This document shows positions 18,198-27,658 of a DNA stretch of 64,000 nt, piece after piece (position 1 is the first letter of the stretch; each line of letters opens with the position of its first letter). A program made the position numbers and the translations under genes. The notes under the pieces are model-generated. The model searched no databases. It saw only the letters and a program-made list of their open reading frames with translations, and was not told the DNA's origin. This stretch comes from Devosia nitrariae (GTDB lineage Bacteria > Pseudomonadota > Alphaproteobacteria > Rhizobiales > Devosiaceae): NCBI RefSeq assembly GCF_030160115.1, contig NZ_BSNS01000022.1:1-64000 (forward strand), in the 5' to 3' direction.

Positions 18198-18553
18198 GCG
18201 CTGGCGATCCCACCGACATCGAAGGCGATGTCACAGCCCGCGAGGACATGAGCCTCGAGGAAATGGCCGCGAACATGGTCAGGGGCGGCCCCGAACCCTA
18301 TGCGGAAAAGTCCGCCGCCGATCTCGAGGCCGTCTTCGACGTGCCGGTGCGGATCTCGGTCGTACTGGGCCGCACGAAGATGCCTGTCTCCGACCTGTTG
18401 CGCATGGACGTCGGCACCGTCATCGAACTCGACCGACAAGTCGGCGAGGCGGTCGAGATCTATATCAACGGCCGCCTGGTCGCGCGCGGCGAGATCGTGC
18501 TGGTCGAGAACCGGCTGGGCGTGACCATGACCGAAATCATCAAGCCACAGTAA
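18194..18553 (+). CDS. fliN: Flagellar motor switch protein FliN
   Basis: 119 residues. The acidic N-terminal leader is followed by a SpoA/FliN domain: VFDVPVRISVVLGRTKMPVS, LLRMDVGTVIELD and YINGRLVARGEIVLVENRLG are the classic segments. It forms the C-ring with FliG and FliM. Start ATG at 18194 overlaps the fliH stop, and flbD follows after 11 bases. No fliM is in this window. Confidence 0.95.
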   Translation: MSAGDPTDIEGDVTAREDMSLEEMAANMVRGGPEPYAEKSAADLEAVFDVPVRISVVLGRTKMPVSDLLRMDVGTVIELDRQVGEAVEIYINGRLVARGEIVLVENRLGVTMTEIIKPQ

Positions 18554-18564
18554 GGGAGCCGAAG

Positions 18565-19926
<1,362 letters not shown>

Positions 19927-19949
19927 ACGTGACACGATCCTCAGCTTTC

Positions 19950-20066
19950 ACCCCCCTCCCAGCCTCCCCCACAAGCGGGGAGGTGCGGCTTTGCGCATTT
20001 GGGCAGAAAAGTGCCACAGCCACGATACGGCACCTCCCCCCTTGTGGGGGAGGTTGGGAGGGGGGT
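19950..20066. repeat. GC-rich palindromic element, copy 1
   Basis: Outer arms CCCCCCTCCC (19951) and GGGAGGGGGG (20056) enclose two hairpins, CCTCCCCcacaagcGGGGAGG (19964-19983) and CCTCCCCCcttgtGGGGGAGG (20032-20052), giving a three-way cloverleaf-like fold. A second copy lies at 57348-57461. It fills most of the 184-base gap between flbD and flhA. Confidence 0.8.
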
Positions 20067-20110
20067 ACCGCGCTCCCAACTGGCACTAACGCGAATTCCG
20101 AGCCATACGC

Positions 20111-22225
20111 ATGACCGACACCCCCGCCGGCACTCCCCGTCCGAGCCTGCCGAGCTTCGGCAGTATCCTCGACATCCTGCGTTCGGGCGACATCGCCCTT
20201 GCCACCGGCGTCATGGGGATCATCGTCATCCTCATCCTGCCAATGCCGCCGGTGCTGCTCGACATGCTGCTGGCCATCTCCATCGTCTTTTCGGTGATGA
20301 TCCTGATGACGGCGCTCTTTATCCAGAAGCCGCTGGAATTCTCGTCGTTCCCGACGGTGCTGCTGATCGCCACCATGCTGCGCCTGGGGCTCAACCTCGC
20401 CACCACCCGCCTCATCCTCTCGGACGGGCACAACGGCACGGACGCGGCCGGCCACGTGATCGAAGCCTTCGGCAACTTCATCATGCGCGGCAGCTTCATC
20501 ATCGGCGTGGTGGTCTTTGCCATCCTCATCATCGTCAACTTCATCGTCATCACCAAGGGCTCCGGCCGCATCGCCGAGGTGGCCGCCCGCTTCAACCTCG
20601 ATGCCATGCCCGGCAAGCAGATGGCCATCGATGCCGACCTTTCGGCCGGCCTCATCGACGAAGCGGGCGCCAGGGCCCGCCGCGCCGAGCTCGAAGGCGA
20701 GAGCGCCTTCTTCGGCAACATGGATGGTGCGTCCAAGTTCGTGCGTGGCGATGCCATCGCCGGCCTCATCATCACCTTCATCAACGTCGTTGCCGGCATG
20801 GTCATCGGCACGATGCAGGAGGGCCTGACCTTCCAGGAGGCCGCCAACCTCTACACGCTCCTGACCATCGGCGACGGCCTCGTTTCCCAGATTCCGGCCC
20901 TTATCGTGTCGACCGCCGCCGGCATCCTCGTTTCCAAGTCCGGCGTCATCGGCTCGGCCGACAAGACCCTGGGGCGCCAGTTCACCGGCTATCCCAAGGC
21001 GTTGGGCATGTCATCGGCCGCCATGGGCGTCCTCGCCTTCCTGCCCGGCATGCCTTTCCTGCCGTTCATCGCGCTTTCGGGCGGCGTGGGCTATCTCGCC
21101 TGGCGCTCCGCGCGCGGTAACGCGGCGGCCCGCGCCGTCGCCGAGGTCGAGCAGCAGCAGCAGACCGCACCGGCGCCCTCCCAGGAGGCACCGATCAGCG
21201 ACAGCCTCAAGATCGACGACTTGAAGCTCGAGCTCGGTTACGGCCTTCTCGCGCTCGTCAAGGAGGACGAGACCGGCACCGATCGGCTGACCGAGCAGAT
21301 CAAGGCGCTGCGCCGCCAGCTGGCCGCCGAACTCGGCTTCGTCATGCCGCCGGTGCGCATCCTCGACAACATGCAGCTCGAGCCCAACGAGTATAAGGTG
21401 CGCATCAAGGAGGTCGAGGCCGGCACTGGCCAGATCTTCGCCAGCCAGCTGATGGTCATGGACCCCATGGGTCGGGAGATCTCCCTGCCCGGCGTCCACA
21501 CCACCGAACCGACCTTCGGCCTGCCCGCCACCTGGATCGATCCGGCGCTGCGCGACGAGGCAGAGATGCGCGGCCTCTCCATCATCGATCCCTCGACGGT
21601 GATCTCGACGCACCTGACCGAGGTGCTCAAGGCCAATGTCGCTGACCTCCTCAGCTACGCCAACGTGCAGTCCCTGCTTTCCGGCCTCTCCAAGGAGCAG
21701 CAGAAGCTCGTCGAGGACATCGTGCCGGGCCAGATCACCGTCTCGGGCATCCAGCGCGTGCTGCAGTCGCTCCTGACGGAGCGCGTCTCGATCCGCGACC
21801 TGCCGACCATCCTCGAAGGCATCGCCGAGATCGCCGGGGGCGGCCGCTCGCCGCAGACCATCGCCGAGCATGTGCGCACGCGCCTGGCGCGCCAGCTCTG
21901 CGCCGCCAGCCTCAACGCCGACGGCAACCTGCCGCTCCTGACCCTGTCGCCGCAATGGGAACGCGATTTCGCCGAGGCGATGGCGGGCGACGGCGAGAAC
22001 CGGCACCTGGCCATGGCGCCCTCGCGCCTGCAGCAGTTCATCCACGCTATCCAGAACGGCTTCGAGAACGCCGCCCAGCAGGGCGAGATCCCCGTGCTGA
22101 TCACCTCGCCTTCGATCCGCCCGCATGTGCGCGCCATCATCGAGCGCTTCCGCCCACAAACGACGGTGATGAGCCAGAACGAGGTGCACCCGCGCGTGCG
22201 GCTGAAAACGATCGGCAGCGTCTAG
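20111..22225 (+). CDS. flhA: Flagellar type III export protein FlhA
   Basis: 704 residues. The N-terminal half has about eight membrane segments (starting GVMGIIVILILPMPPVLLDM) and contains the conserved FHIPEP-family cytoplasmic segment (LDAMPGKQMAIDADLSAGLI). The C-terminal half is the cytoplasmic docking domain for chaperone-substrate complexes, ending RPHVRAIIERFRPQTTVMSQ. It lies after flbD, separated by a palindromic element. No flhB, fliP, fliQ or fliR is seen here. Confidence 0.96.
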   Translation: MTDTPAGTPRPSLPSFGSILDILRSGDIALATGVMGIIVILILPMPPVLLDMLLAISIVFSVMILMTALFIQKPLEFSSFPTVLLIATMLRLGLNLATTRLILSDGHNGTDAAGHVIEAFGNFIMRGSFIIGVVVFAILIIVNFIVITKGSGRIAEVAARFNLDAMPGKQMAIDADLSAGLIDEAGARARRAELEGESAFFGNMDGASKFVRGDAIAGLIITFINVVAGMVIGTMQEGLTFQEAANLYTLLTIGDGLVSQIPALIVSTAAGILVSKSGVIGSADKTLGRQFTGYPKALGMSSAAMGVLAFLPGMPFLPFIALSGGVGYLAWRSARGNAAARAVAEVEQQQQTAPAPSQEAPISDSLKIDDLKLELGYGLLALVKEDETGTDRLTEQIKALRRQLAAELGFVMPPVRILDNMQLEPNEYKVRIKEVEAGTGQIFASQLMVMDPMGREISLPGVHTTEPTFGLPATWIDPALRDEAEMRGLSIIDPSTVISTHLTEVLKANVADLLSYANVQSLLSGLSKEQQKLVEDIVPGQITVSGIQRVLQSLLTERVSIRDLPTILEGIAEIAGGGRSPQTIAEHVRTRLARQLCAASLNADGNLPLLTLSPQWERDFAEAMAGDGENRHLAMAPSRLQQFIHAIQNGFENAAQQGEIPVLITSPSIRPHVRAIIERFRPQTTVMSQNEVHPRVRLKTIGSV

Positions 22226-22238
22226 TCTGGAAAGGTTG

Positions 22239-22703
22239 ATGCAGCAGGAGGACGTCCTCGAACTCTACCAGACCCTCGAAACCATGGGCGTCGGCATCTG
22301 GATCGACGGCGGCTGGGGCGTCGACGCGCTCCTCGGCCAAAAAACGCGGCCGCATTCGGACCTCGATGTCGCCGTCGAAAAGCGGCACCTGCCGGCACTC
22401 ACCGCACTGCTGGCGGGCCGCGGCTACACCGACCGCCCTCGCGACGACACCAGCCCCTGGAACTTCGTGCTCGGCGACGACGAGGGCCGCCTCGTTGACA
22501 TCCACGTGATCGAGCTCGACGAAGAAGGTCGCGGCATCTACGGCCCGCCCGAGAACGGCGTCTTCTACCCGGCGAGCGCGTTGACCGGGCGCGGCAGCAT
22601 CGGCGGCCATGGTGTCCGCTGCATCGCGCCCGAAGACCTGGTGCGTTTCCATACCGGCTACACGCCTCGCGATACCGACATCGCCGACGTCCACCGGCTG
22701 TGA
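22239..22703 (+). CDS. Nucleotidyltransferase of the Lnu/aminoglycoside adenylyltransferase type
   Basis: About 154 residues. WIDGGWGVDALLGQKTRPHS followed by DLDVAV gives the GG-W-GxDALLG and DxD motifs of small antibiotic nucleotidyltransferases, and LVDIHVIELDEEGRG the third acidic position. Such enzymes adenylate lincosamides or aminoglycosides, but chromosomal relatives often have no shown drug activity. ATG at 22239 (or TTG at 22236) follows GGAAAGG closely. It sits 13 bases after flhA, so it is probably read with the flagellar operon although it has no flagellar role that I know. Confidence 0.75.
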   Translation: MQQEDVLELYQTLETMGVGIWIDGGWGVDALLGQKTRPHSDLDVAVEKRHLPALTALLAGRGYTDRPRDDTSPWNFVLGDDEGRLVDIHVIELDEEGRGIYGPPENGVFYPASALTGRGSIGGHGVRCIAPEDLVRFHTGYTPRDTDIADVHRL

Positions 22704-23044
22704 GCCAGGTTTGGTCTTCCTCTGCCTGAAGGCTTTCCGGCCCGCAAAAGTCGGCCTGAATAAACCGCACGTTAAGTCGCAGCATCTAACCATGAGCACG
22801 CGGGTCCAATATTCAGTTCCCGCAGGATCGGCGGCCTGCCGCCGCTGTTGGGGGCTTGCGTTTTTCGCACCGCGGACGACGGGGCCGGTTTGTAGTTTCG
22901 TTTGGTGCAATCGCGCGTGATGCTGGGAGTCACTAATCGTTTGAAGGACAGGTGACGGGACGGACCTGGCAGGAGCCAGGGCGCCGGACCGCAGACTGAA
23001 CACCGCCGCTTCAAACGCGCGTTTCAAAAGAAGTTTGGGATCGC
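22704..23044. other. Leader region of motA-motB
   Basis: 341 bases with no convincing gene. It probably holds the motAB promoter. A perfect 12-base palindrome AAACGCGCGTTT lies at 23013-23024, 20 bases before the motA start. I found no clean sigma-54 (-24/-12) pair and no exact TTAA-N7-TTAA box. Confidence 0.4.
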
Positions 23045-23908
23045 ATGCGCCTTATTGTTGGCATTGTTGTCGTTGTGCTCTCCGTGTTCGGTGGCTATGC
23101 CGCCATGGGCGGACATCTCGAAGTACTGTGGCAGCCCTTTGAGGCTGTTATCATTCTCGGCGCCGCGCTCGGCGCGTTCGTCATCGGCAACAGCGGCGCG
23201 GTCCTCAAGCAGTCGCTCGGCATCTTCGCCACGCTCTTTCGCGGCCCGCGCTATAACAAGGCCGCCTATGTCGAGCTCCTCGGCCTGCAGTTCAGCATCT
23301 TCAAGCTCGTGCAGGCAAAGGGCCTGCTCGCCCTTGAGCAACACATCGAGAATCCCCACCAGTCGCCGCTCTTCCAGCGCTTCCCGACCTTCATCTCCAA
23401 CCACCACGCCGTCGAGTTCATGTGCGACTATTTGCGCATGGTGACGCTCGGCACCAATAATGTCCACGAGATGGATGCACTGATGGACGAAGAACTCGAG
23501 ACGCACCACCAGGAGCGCGAACGCCTCGTCTCGGCCATCCAGGCCATCGCCGACGCCACGCCGGCGCTCGGCATCGTCGCGGCTGTGCTTGGCGTCATCA
23601 AGACCATGGGCTCGATCACCGAACCGCCCGAAGTGCTCGGCCACCTCATCGGCGGTGCTCTCGTCGGCACATTCCTCGGCGTCTTCGTCGCTTACGGCTT
23701 CTTCGGTCCGATGGCGCAATCGCTGCGCAACATCTACGACTCCGAGGCCAAGTACTTCCTCTCCATGAAAGTCGGCCTGCTCGCCCACATCTCGGGCTAC
23801 CCGCCGGTAATGGCCATCGAATTCGCCCGCAAGGCGCTGATGTCCGAAGTGCGACCGACCTTCGCCGAGATCGACGAAGCGACCGCGAGCCTACCGGCCG
23901 CAAGCTAA
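23045..23908 (+). CDS. motA: Flagellar motor stator protein MotA
   Basis: 287 residues with four membrane segments (first LIVGIVVVVLSVFGGYAAMGG; third and fourth about residues 170-220 with ATPALGIVAAVLGVIKTMG and LIGGALVGTFLGVFVAYGFF). The cytoplasmic loop contains the charged segment that meets FliG. MotA and MotB form the proton-driven stator. ATG at 23045 follows TTTGGGATCGC. motB starts 9 bases after its stop. Confidence 0.95.
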   Translation: MRLIVGIVVVVLSVFGGYAAMGGHLEVLWQPFEAVIILGAALGAFVIGNSGAVLKQSLGIFATLFRGPRYNKAAYVELLGLQFSIFKLVQAKGLLALEQHIENPHQSPLFQRFPTFISNHHAVEFMCDYLRMVTLGTNNVHEMDALMDEELETHHQERERLVSAIQAIADATPALGIVAAVLGVIKTMGSITEPPEVLGHLIGGALVGTFLGVFVAYGFFGPMAQSLRNIYDSEAKYFLSMKVGLLAHISGYPPVMAIEFARKALMSEVRPTFAEIDEATASLPAAS

Positions 23909-23917
23909 GGACGCACC

Positions 23918-24838
23918 ATGGCGACCGACGACCAGCTCTTCGTCATCAAGAAGATCAAGAAGGCCGCGCACAAACACCACGGCGGCGCCTGGAAGATCGC
24001 CTATGCGGATTTCGTGACCGCCATGATGGCGTTTTTCCTGCTGCTCTGGCTGATCAGCATGACGACGCCCGAACAGAAGCAGGGGCTTGCCGACTACTTC
24101 GCCCCGCCCAATGTCAGCGAGACCACCAGCGGCTCGGGCGGCGTGATGGGCGGCACCGCCCTCGATATCAATGGGGCGCAAATGGACGGCTCCTCCCCCA
24201 ACGTGACCGAGGACGTCTCACTCGCACCCGAAAGCGATCGCCAAGGTAGCCATGCCGGTGGCCTCGGCGACACCGATGCAGAGGACGGCAATCAGTTCGA
24301 GGCGGCCAAGACCTCCCAGGTCGATTTGCGGTCCACCTATAGCGAGACGTTCCATGCCGCGGCTGCCAGCATCCGCCAGGCCTGGCAGGCAATGCCCGAG
24401 ATCACCGAGATCGCCGACAATCTCCTGGTCGAAGAAACCGAGGAAGGGCTCGACATCCAGATCGTCGACCAGGAAGGCCGGCCGATGTTCCCGGAGGGGT
24501 CGAAGTACCCCTTCGAAATGACGCGCAAGGCCATCGCCGCCATCGCGCCGATCCTTCAGCAACTGCCCAATCAGGTGACGATCTCCGGCCATGTCGCTGC
24601 CGGCGGCAATTACAGCAACCCCCGCTACACCGCCTGGGAACTCTCCAGCGACCGCGCCAACGTGGTGCGCACCATCCTCGGCGAATTCGGCCTCGGCGAC
24701 GACCATGTCCTGGCCGTCGCCGGCCGAGCGACAGCCGAGCCGTTCTTCCCGAGCGACCCGTATCTCGCCGCCAATGAGAGGGTGAAGATCACCGTGCTCT
24801 ACCAGGCGCCCCCGGTTCCCGCGAGCCTGAGGCCGTAG
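23918..24838 (+). CDS. motB: Flagellar motor stator protein MotB
   Basis: 306 residues. The short cytoplasmic N-terminus (HHGGAWKIAYADFVTAMMAF) leads into one membrane helix with the essential Asp of YADF at about residue 30. The periplasmic OmpA-like domain (about 190-300) has WELSSDRANVVRTIL. The usual GHTD peptidoglycan motif reads GHVAAG here. Acidic linker between the two. Co-transcribed with motA. Confidence 0.94.
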   Translation: MATDDQLFVIKKIKKAAHKHHGGAWKIAYADFVTAMMAFFLLLWLISMTTPEQKQGLADYFAPPNVSETTSGSGGVMGGTALDINGAQMDGSSPNVTEDVSLAPESDRQGSHAGGLGDTDAEDGNQFEAAKTSQVDLRSTYSETFHAAAASIRQAWQAMPEITEIADNLLVEETEEGLDIQIVDQEGRPMFPEGSKYPFEMTRKAIAAIAPILQQLPNQVTISGHVAAGGNYSNPRYTAWELSSDRANVVRTILGEFGLGDDHVLAVAGRATAEPFFPSDPYLAANERVKITVLYQAPPVPASLRP

Positions 24839-24848
24839 AGCCGGAAGC

Positions 24849-25694
24849 CTACGGCTGCCTTAGGGCTACATCCAGCGCATCGGCAAACGCTGGGGCATCC
24901 TGTTCGAAGCCGAGATGGTCGCCGGGAAAGGCCACGGGCGCGATATCAAGCTTGTCCGCCAGTGCCGCGCCCATGGCGGCAATCGGCTGCCCCGCCGACT
25001 TCTCGCCGATCGCCACGACGATCCGCGGCTCACCCGCGCGCAGCCTCGGCACGTCGGGAATGTAGACCGAGAGCGGGATCATGCCGTGCGCCAGCCAGTA
25101 TTCGAAATTGCCGCTGACCCGCGCGAAGGTCTCGGCAGCTTCCGGCGGCATGTCGAATTCGGGTGGCGCGTCTCCCTGGCCCTCGGTCTCGAGTCCGGCA
25201 TCGGCAAAGAACTGTGCCATGGCCGCTTCGACGCCATCGCGGCGATAGGTGTCGTAGATGGCCCTATCTGCGGCGAGCGCCTCGGACGGGTCCTCGAGCA
25301 GCATTATCGTCGGCGGCTCGTGCGCCACGAGCGTCTTGACGCGTTGCGGATGGCGGGCCGCCAGGTTGAGGCCGATCTGAGCGCCGCCGCTGGTGCCGAA
25401 GACATGGGCGGGTTCGCCACCACTCAGTGCCTCAATGAGCCGGGCCGCGTCGTCGCCATGGACGTCCAGGTCCTGATTGGTCCATTCACTCTCAATCGGG
25501 CTGCGCGAGTTGCCGCGCGGATCGTAGGCAACGACGGTGTAGCGATCGGCCAGGAGCCCGGCGAGCTCCGCGAAGATGCCGGCGTCTTGCGGACCGCCGG
25601 GTATGATGAGGAGCAGGGGCCCGTCGCCCCGCTGCTCATAGTAGATGCGCCCGCCCGGCACTGCGAGCGTCTCTGAGGTAACTGAACCCGTCAT
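24849..25694 (-). CDS. Alpha/beta hydrolase
   Basis: 281 residues. Features: oxyanion IIPGGPQDAGIF, VVAYDPRGNSRSP, nucleophile elbow GTSGGAQIG (Ser at about residue 104) and a late His in FPGDHLGF. ATG at 25694 is preceded by GGAG at 8 bases. It follows the VOC gene by 14 bases, so the two form an operon that diverges from the TetR gene. Natural substrate unknown. Confidence 0.88.
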   Translation of the reverse strand: MTGSVTSETLAVPGGRIYYEQRGDGPLLLIIPGGPQDAGIFAELAGLLADRYTVVAYDPRGNSRSPIESEWTNQDLDVHGDDAARLIEALSGGEPAHVFGTSGGAQIGLNLAARHPQRVKTLVAHEPPTIMLLEDPSEALAADRAIYDTYRRDGVEAAMAQFFADAGLETEGQGDAPPEFDMPPEAAETFARVSGNFEYWLAHGMIPLSVYIPDVPRLRAGEPRIVVAIGEKSAGQPIAAMGAALADKLDIAPVAFPGDHLGFEQDAPAFADALDVALRQP

Positions 25695-25708
25695 GATCCG
25701 ATCTCCGC

Positions 25709-26074
25709 TCACCTGCTGCCGATATCCATGCGGTTGCCCTCGCTGTCGCGGAATTCGGCGACCGTCCGGCCCGGCTGCCAAGGCGCGTCCTGGGGCTCGG
25801 TAAGGATCTCCACGCCCCTCGCCCGCAGCGCCTCGATCACTGCCGAAACATCGTCCGCCACCAGCATCATGTCCGGCTCCTCGGACGGGGCTTGGCTCGC
25901 GCGGCGGACGAAATGGAGATTGGTCTCCGCGCCCGGAAATTTCAGTTCGACCCAGCGCCAGCCGTCCTGTCCCATCGGCACGTCGGCGACGACCTCGCAG
26001 TCGAAATGCTCGACATAGAAAGCCTTGGCGCGATCCTGATCGGAAACGGGAAGCTCTGCGAATTGAACGTGCAT
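25709..26074 (-). CDS. VOC (glyoxalase/bleomycin-resistance fold) protein
   Basis: 121 residues. The two beta-alpha-beta-beta-beta units typical of VOC proteins are visible (FAELPVSDQDRAKAFYVEHF at the start; MLVADDVSAVIEALRARGVE in the second half; AEFRDSEGNRMDIGSR at the end, with the metal-ligand type Glu/Asp pattern). ATG at 26074 has GAGGAGAGG upstream. First gene of the VOC-hydrolase pair; likely controlled by the adjacent TetR protein. Confidence 0.86.
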   Translation of the reverse strand: MHVQFAELPVSDQDRAKAFYVEHFDCEVVADVPMGQDGWRWVELKFPGAETNLHFVRRASQAPSEEPDMMLVADDVSAVIEALRARGVEILTEPQDAPWQPGRTVAEFRDSEGNRMDIGSR

Positions 26075-26097
26075 GGGAGACCTCTCCTCGACCTCAG

Positions 26098-26144
26098 AAC
26101 TGGACCGTCCAGTTCTCATCTTGCAACGAACTAGACTGTCCAGT
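26098..26144. promoter_or_regulatory. Paired palindromic operators between VOC and tetR-type genes
   Basis: A perfect palindrome, AACTGGACCGTCCAGTT (26098-26114), and a one-mismatch copy, ACTAGACTGTCCAGT (26130-26144), share the half-site ACTGGAC with a one-base centre. Their centres are 31 bases apart. They lie in the divergent promoter region, as expected for the operator of the adjacent TetR-type regulator. Confidence 0.75.
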
Positions 26145-26178
26145 ACTGTGTGTCAACGGGAATCGGGATGAAGGTTTG

Positions 26179-26835
26179 ATGACGGCATCGGGTTCAACCA
26201 AAGCAGAGGACACGGCGGACGCGAGCCGCTCGGCGCGCAAGCGCCAGGCGATCCTGACCGCTGCAACGGTCGTCTTTCTGCGCGATGGCTACCTTGGCAC
26301 CAGCATGGACGAGATCGCCGCTCTCTCCGGCGTTTCCAAGCAGACCGTCTACAAGCACTTCGCCAGCAAGGAGGCGCTCTTCGTCGAGATCGTCACCAGC
26401 ATGACCAATCAGGCCGGCGACATGGTCCACAACGAAATGCCCGACATCGCCGATAGCGATGTTGCCGAGTATCTCGAGACCTATGCCTATCGCCAGCTCA
26501 CTATCGTCCTGACGCCGCGCATCATGCAGTTGCGCCGCCTGGTGATCGGCGAAGTCGCCCGCTTTCCCGAACTGGCGCGCGTGCTCTACGAGCGCGGCCC
26601 CAAGCGCGCCCTTGGCATACTGGCGCAAATGTTCGAGCGCATGGCGGAGCGCGGCCAGCTCGAGATCGAAGACCCGATGATGGCGGCCTCCCATTTCAAC
26701 TGGCTGGTGATGTCGGCAGCTCTCAACCAGGCGATGCTGCTGGGCGACGACGCGATCCCCAAAACCAGCGAATTGCGCCGGCACGCCGCCGAAGGTGTTA
26801 GGGTCTTCCTCGCCGCCTACGGGAGAAAGCGGTAG
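26179..26835 (+). CDS. TetR-family transcriptional regulator
   Basis: 218 residues. The N-terminal HTH (about 20-66) reads RQAILTAATVVFLRDGYLGT then SMDEIAALSGVSKQTVYKHF, the TetR signature. The C-terminal helical part is of the TetR_C AefR-like type. ATG at 26179 follows AAGG at 26171. It diverges from the VOC/hydrolase pair across two operators and probably represses both that pair and itself. Ligand unknown. Confidence 0.92.
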   Translation: MTASGSTKAEDTADASRSARKRQAILTAATVVFLRDGYLGTSMDEIAALSGVSKQTVYKHFASKEALFVEIVTSMTNQAGDMVHNEMPDIADSDVAEYLETYAYRQLTIVLTPRIMQLRRLVIGEVARFPELARVLYERGPKRALGILAQMFERMAERGQLEIEDPMMAASHFNWLVMSAALNQAMLLGDDAIPKTSELRRHAAEGVRVFLAAYGRKR

Positions 26836-26849
26836 CCGACGGAGCTGGA

Positions 26850-27647
26850 TCAGCCCACCGGCCGGTGCTCGCTGAGCGCGCCGGGCCCGGGCGTGGCGCC
26901 TGCCGGCACCTTGCCGACGATGATCATGGCGAGCACCTCATCCTTGGTGACGTCCTTGGTACGCGCGGTGCCAACGACCTTGCCGTTCTTCATCACGCAG
27001 ACCCTGTCTGCGAGATCGAAGACGTCGTGGATATCATGGCTGATGAGGAAAATGCCGATGCCCTCGGACTTCAGTTGCTTGATCAGGTCGCCGACCTGCG
27101 CCGTCTCCTGTGGCCCGAGCGCTGCGGTCGGTTCGTCCATGATGAGGATACGGGCATTGAAAAGGATCGCCCGGGCGATGGCGACCGATTGGCGCTGGCC
27201 GCCGGAAAGCGCCTTCACCGGTTCCTTGAAGCGGCGGAAACTTGGATTGAGCCGGCCCATCACCTCGCGGGCCTTCGACTCCATGGCTGCATCGTCGAGC
27301 GTGCCGAGGGCGGTGGTCAGTTCCCGCCCGAGGAAGAGGTTAGCCGCCGCATCGACGTTATCGGCCACCGCCAGCGTCTGGTAGATGGTCTCGATACCAT
27401 AGGCCTTGGCATCGCGCGGGTTGTTGATCGTGGCCTCCTCGCCGTTGATGCGGATGGTGCCCGTATCGCGCTTGTAGGCGCCCGAGAGGATCTTGATCAG
27501 CGTCGACTTGCCCGCACCGTTATGGCCGAGAAGACCGACCACTTCGCCGGGGTAGAGATCGATCGACGCGTTCTCGACCGCATGGATGCCGCCAAACGAG
27601 ATCGAGATGTCGTTCATCTCGACGAGCGGTATCTTCCTGTCCAACAT
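26850..27647 (-). CDS. xylG: Sugar ABC importer ATPase, XylG/FrcA type
   Basis: 265 residues, a single ATPase domain rather than the double domain (about 500) of E. coli XylG; single-domain versions are common in this group. Walker A GHNGAGKSTL (about 41), Q-loop in YQTLAV, signature LSGGQRQSV, Walker B ILIMDEPTAALG and switch His in LISHDIHDV. It is the last gene of the xylFHG-type operon, 11 bases after the permease gene. Confidence 0.9.
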   Translation of the reverse strand: MLDRKIPLVEMNDISISFGGIHAVENASIDLYPGEVVGLLGHNGAGKSTLIKILSGAYKRDTGTIRINGEEATINNPRDAKAYGIETIYQTLAVADNVDAAANLFLGRELTTALGTLDDAAMESKAREVMGRLNPSFRRFKEPVKALSGGQRQSVAIARAILFNARILIMDEPTAALGPQETAQVGDLIKQLKSEGIGIFLISHDIHDVFDLADRVCVMKNGKVVGTARTKDVTKDEVLAMIIVGKVPAGATPGPGALSEHRPVG

Positions 27648-27658
27648 CAGCGGGTTCC

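Noticed and set aside
22745..22800. CtrA box upstream of motA (TTAAGTCGCAGCATCTAAC)
   Set aside because: Half-site spacing and the second half-site do not fit TTAA-N7-TTAA.
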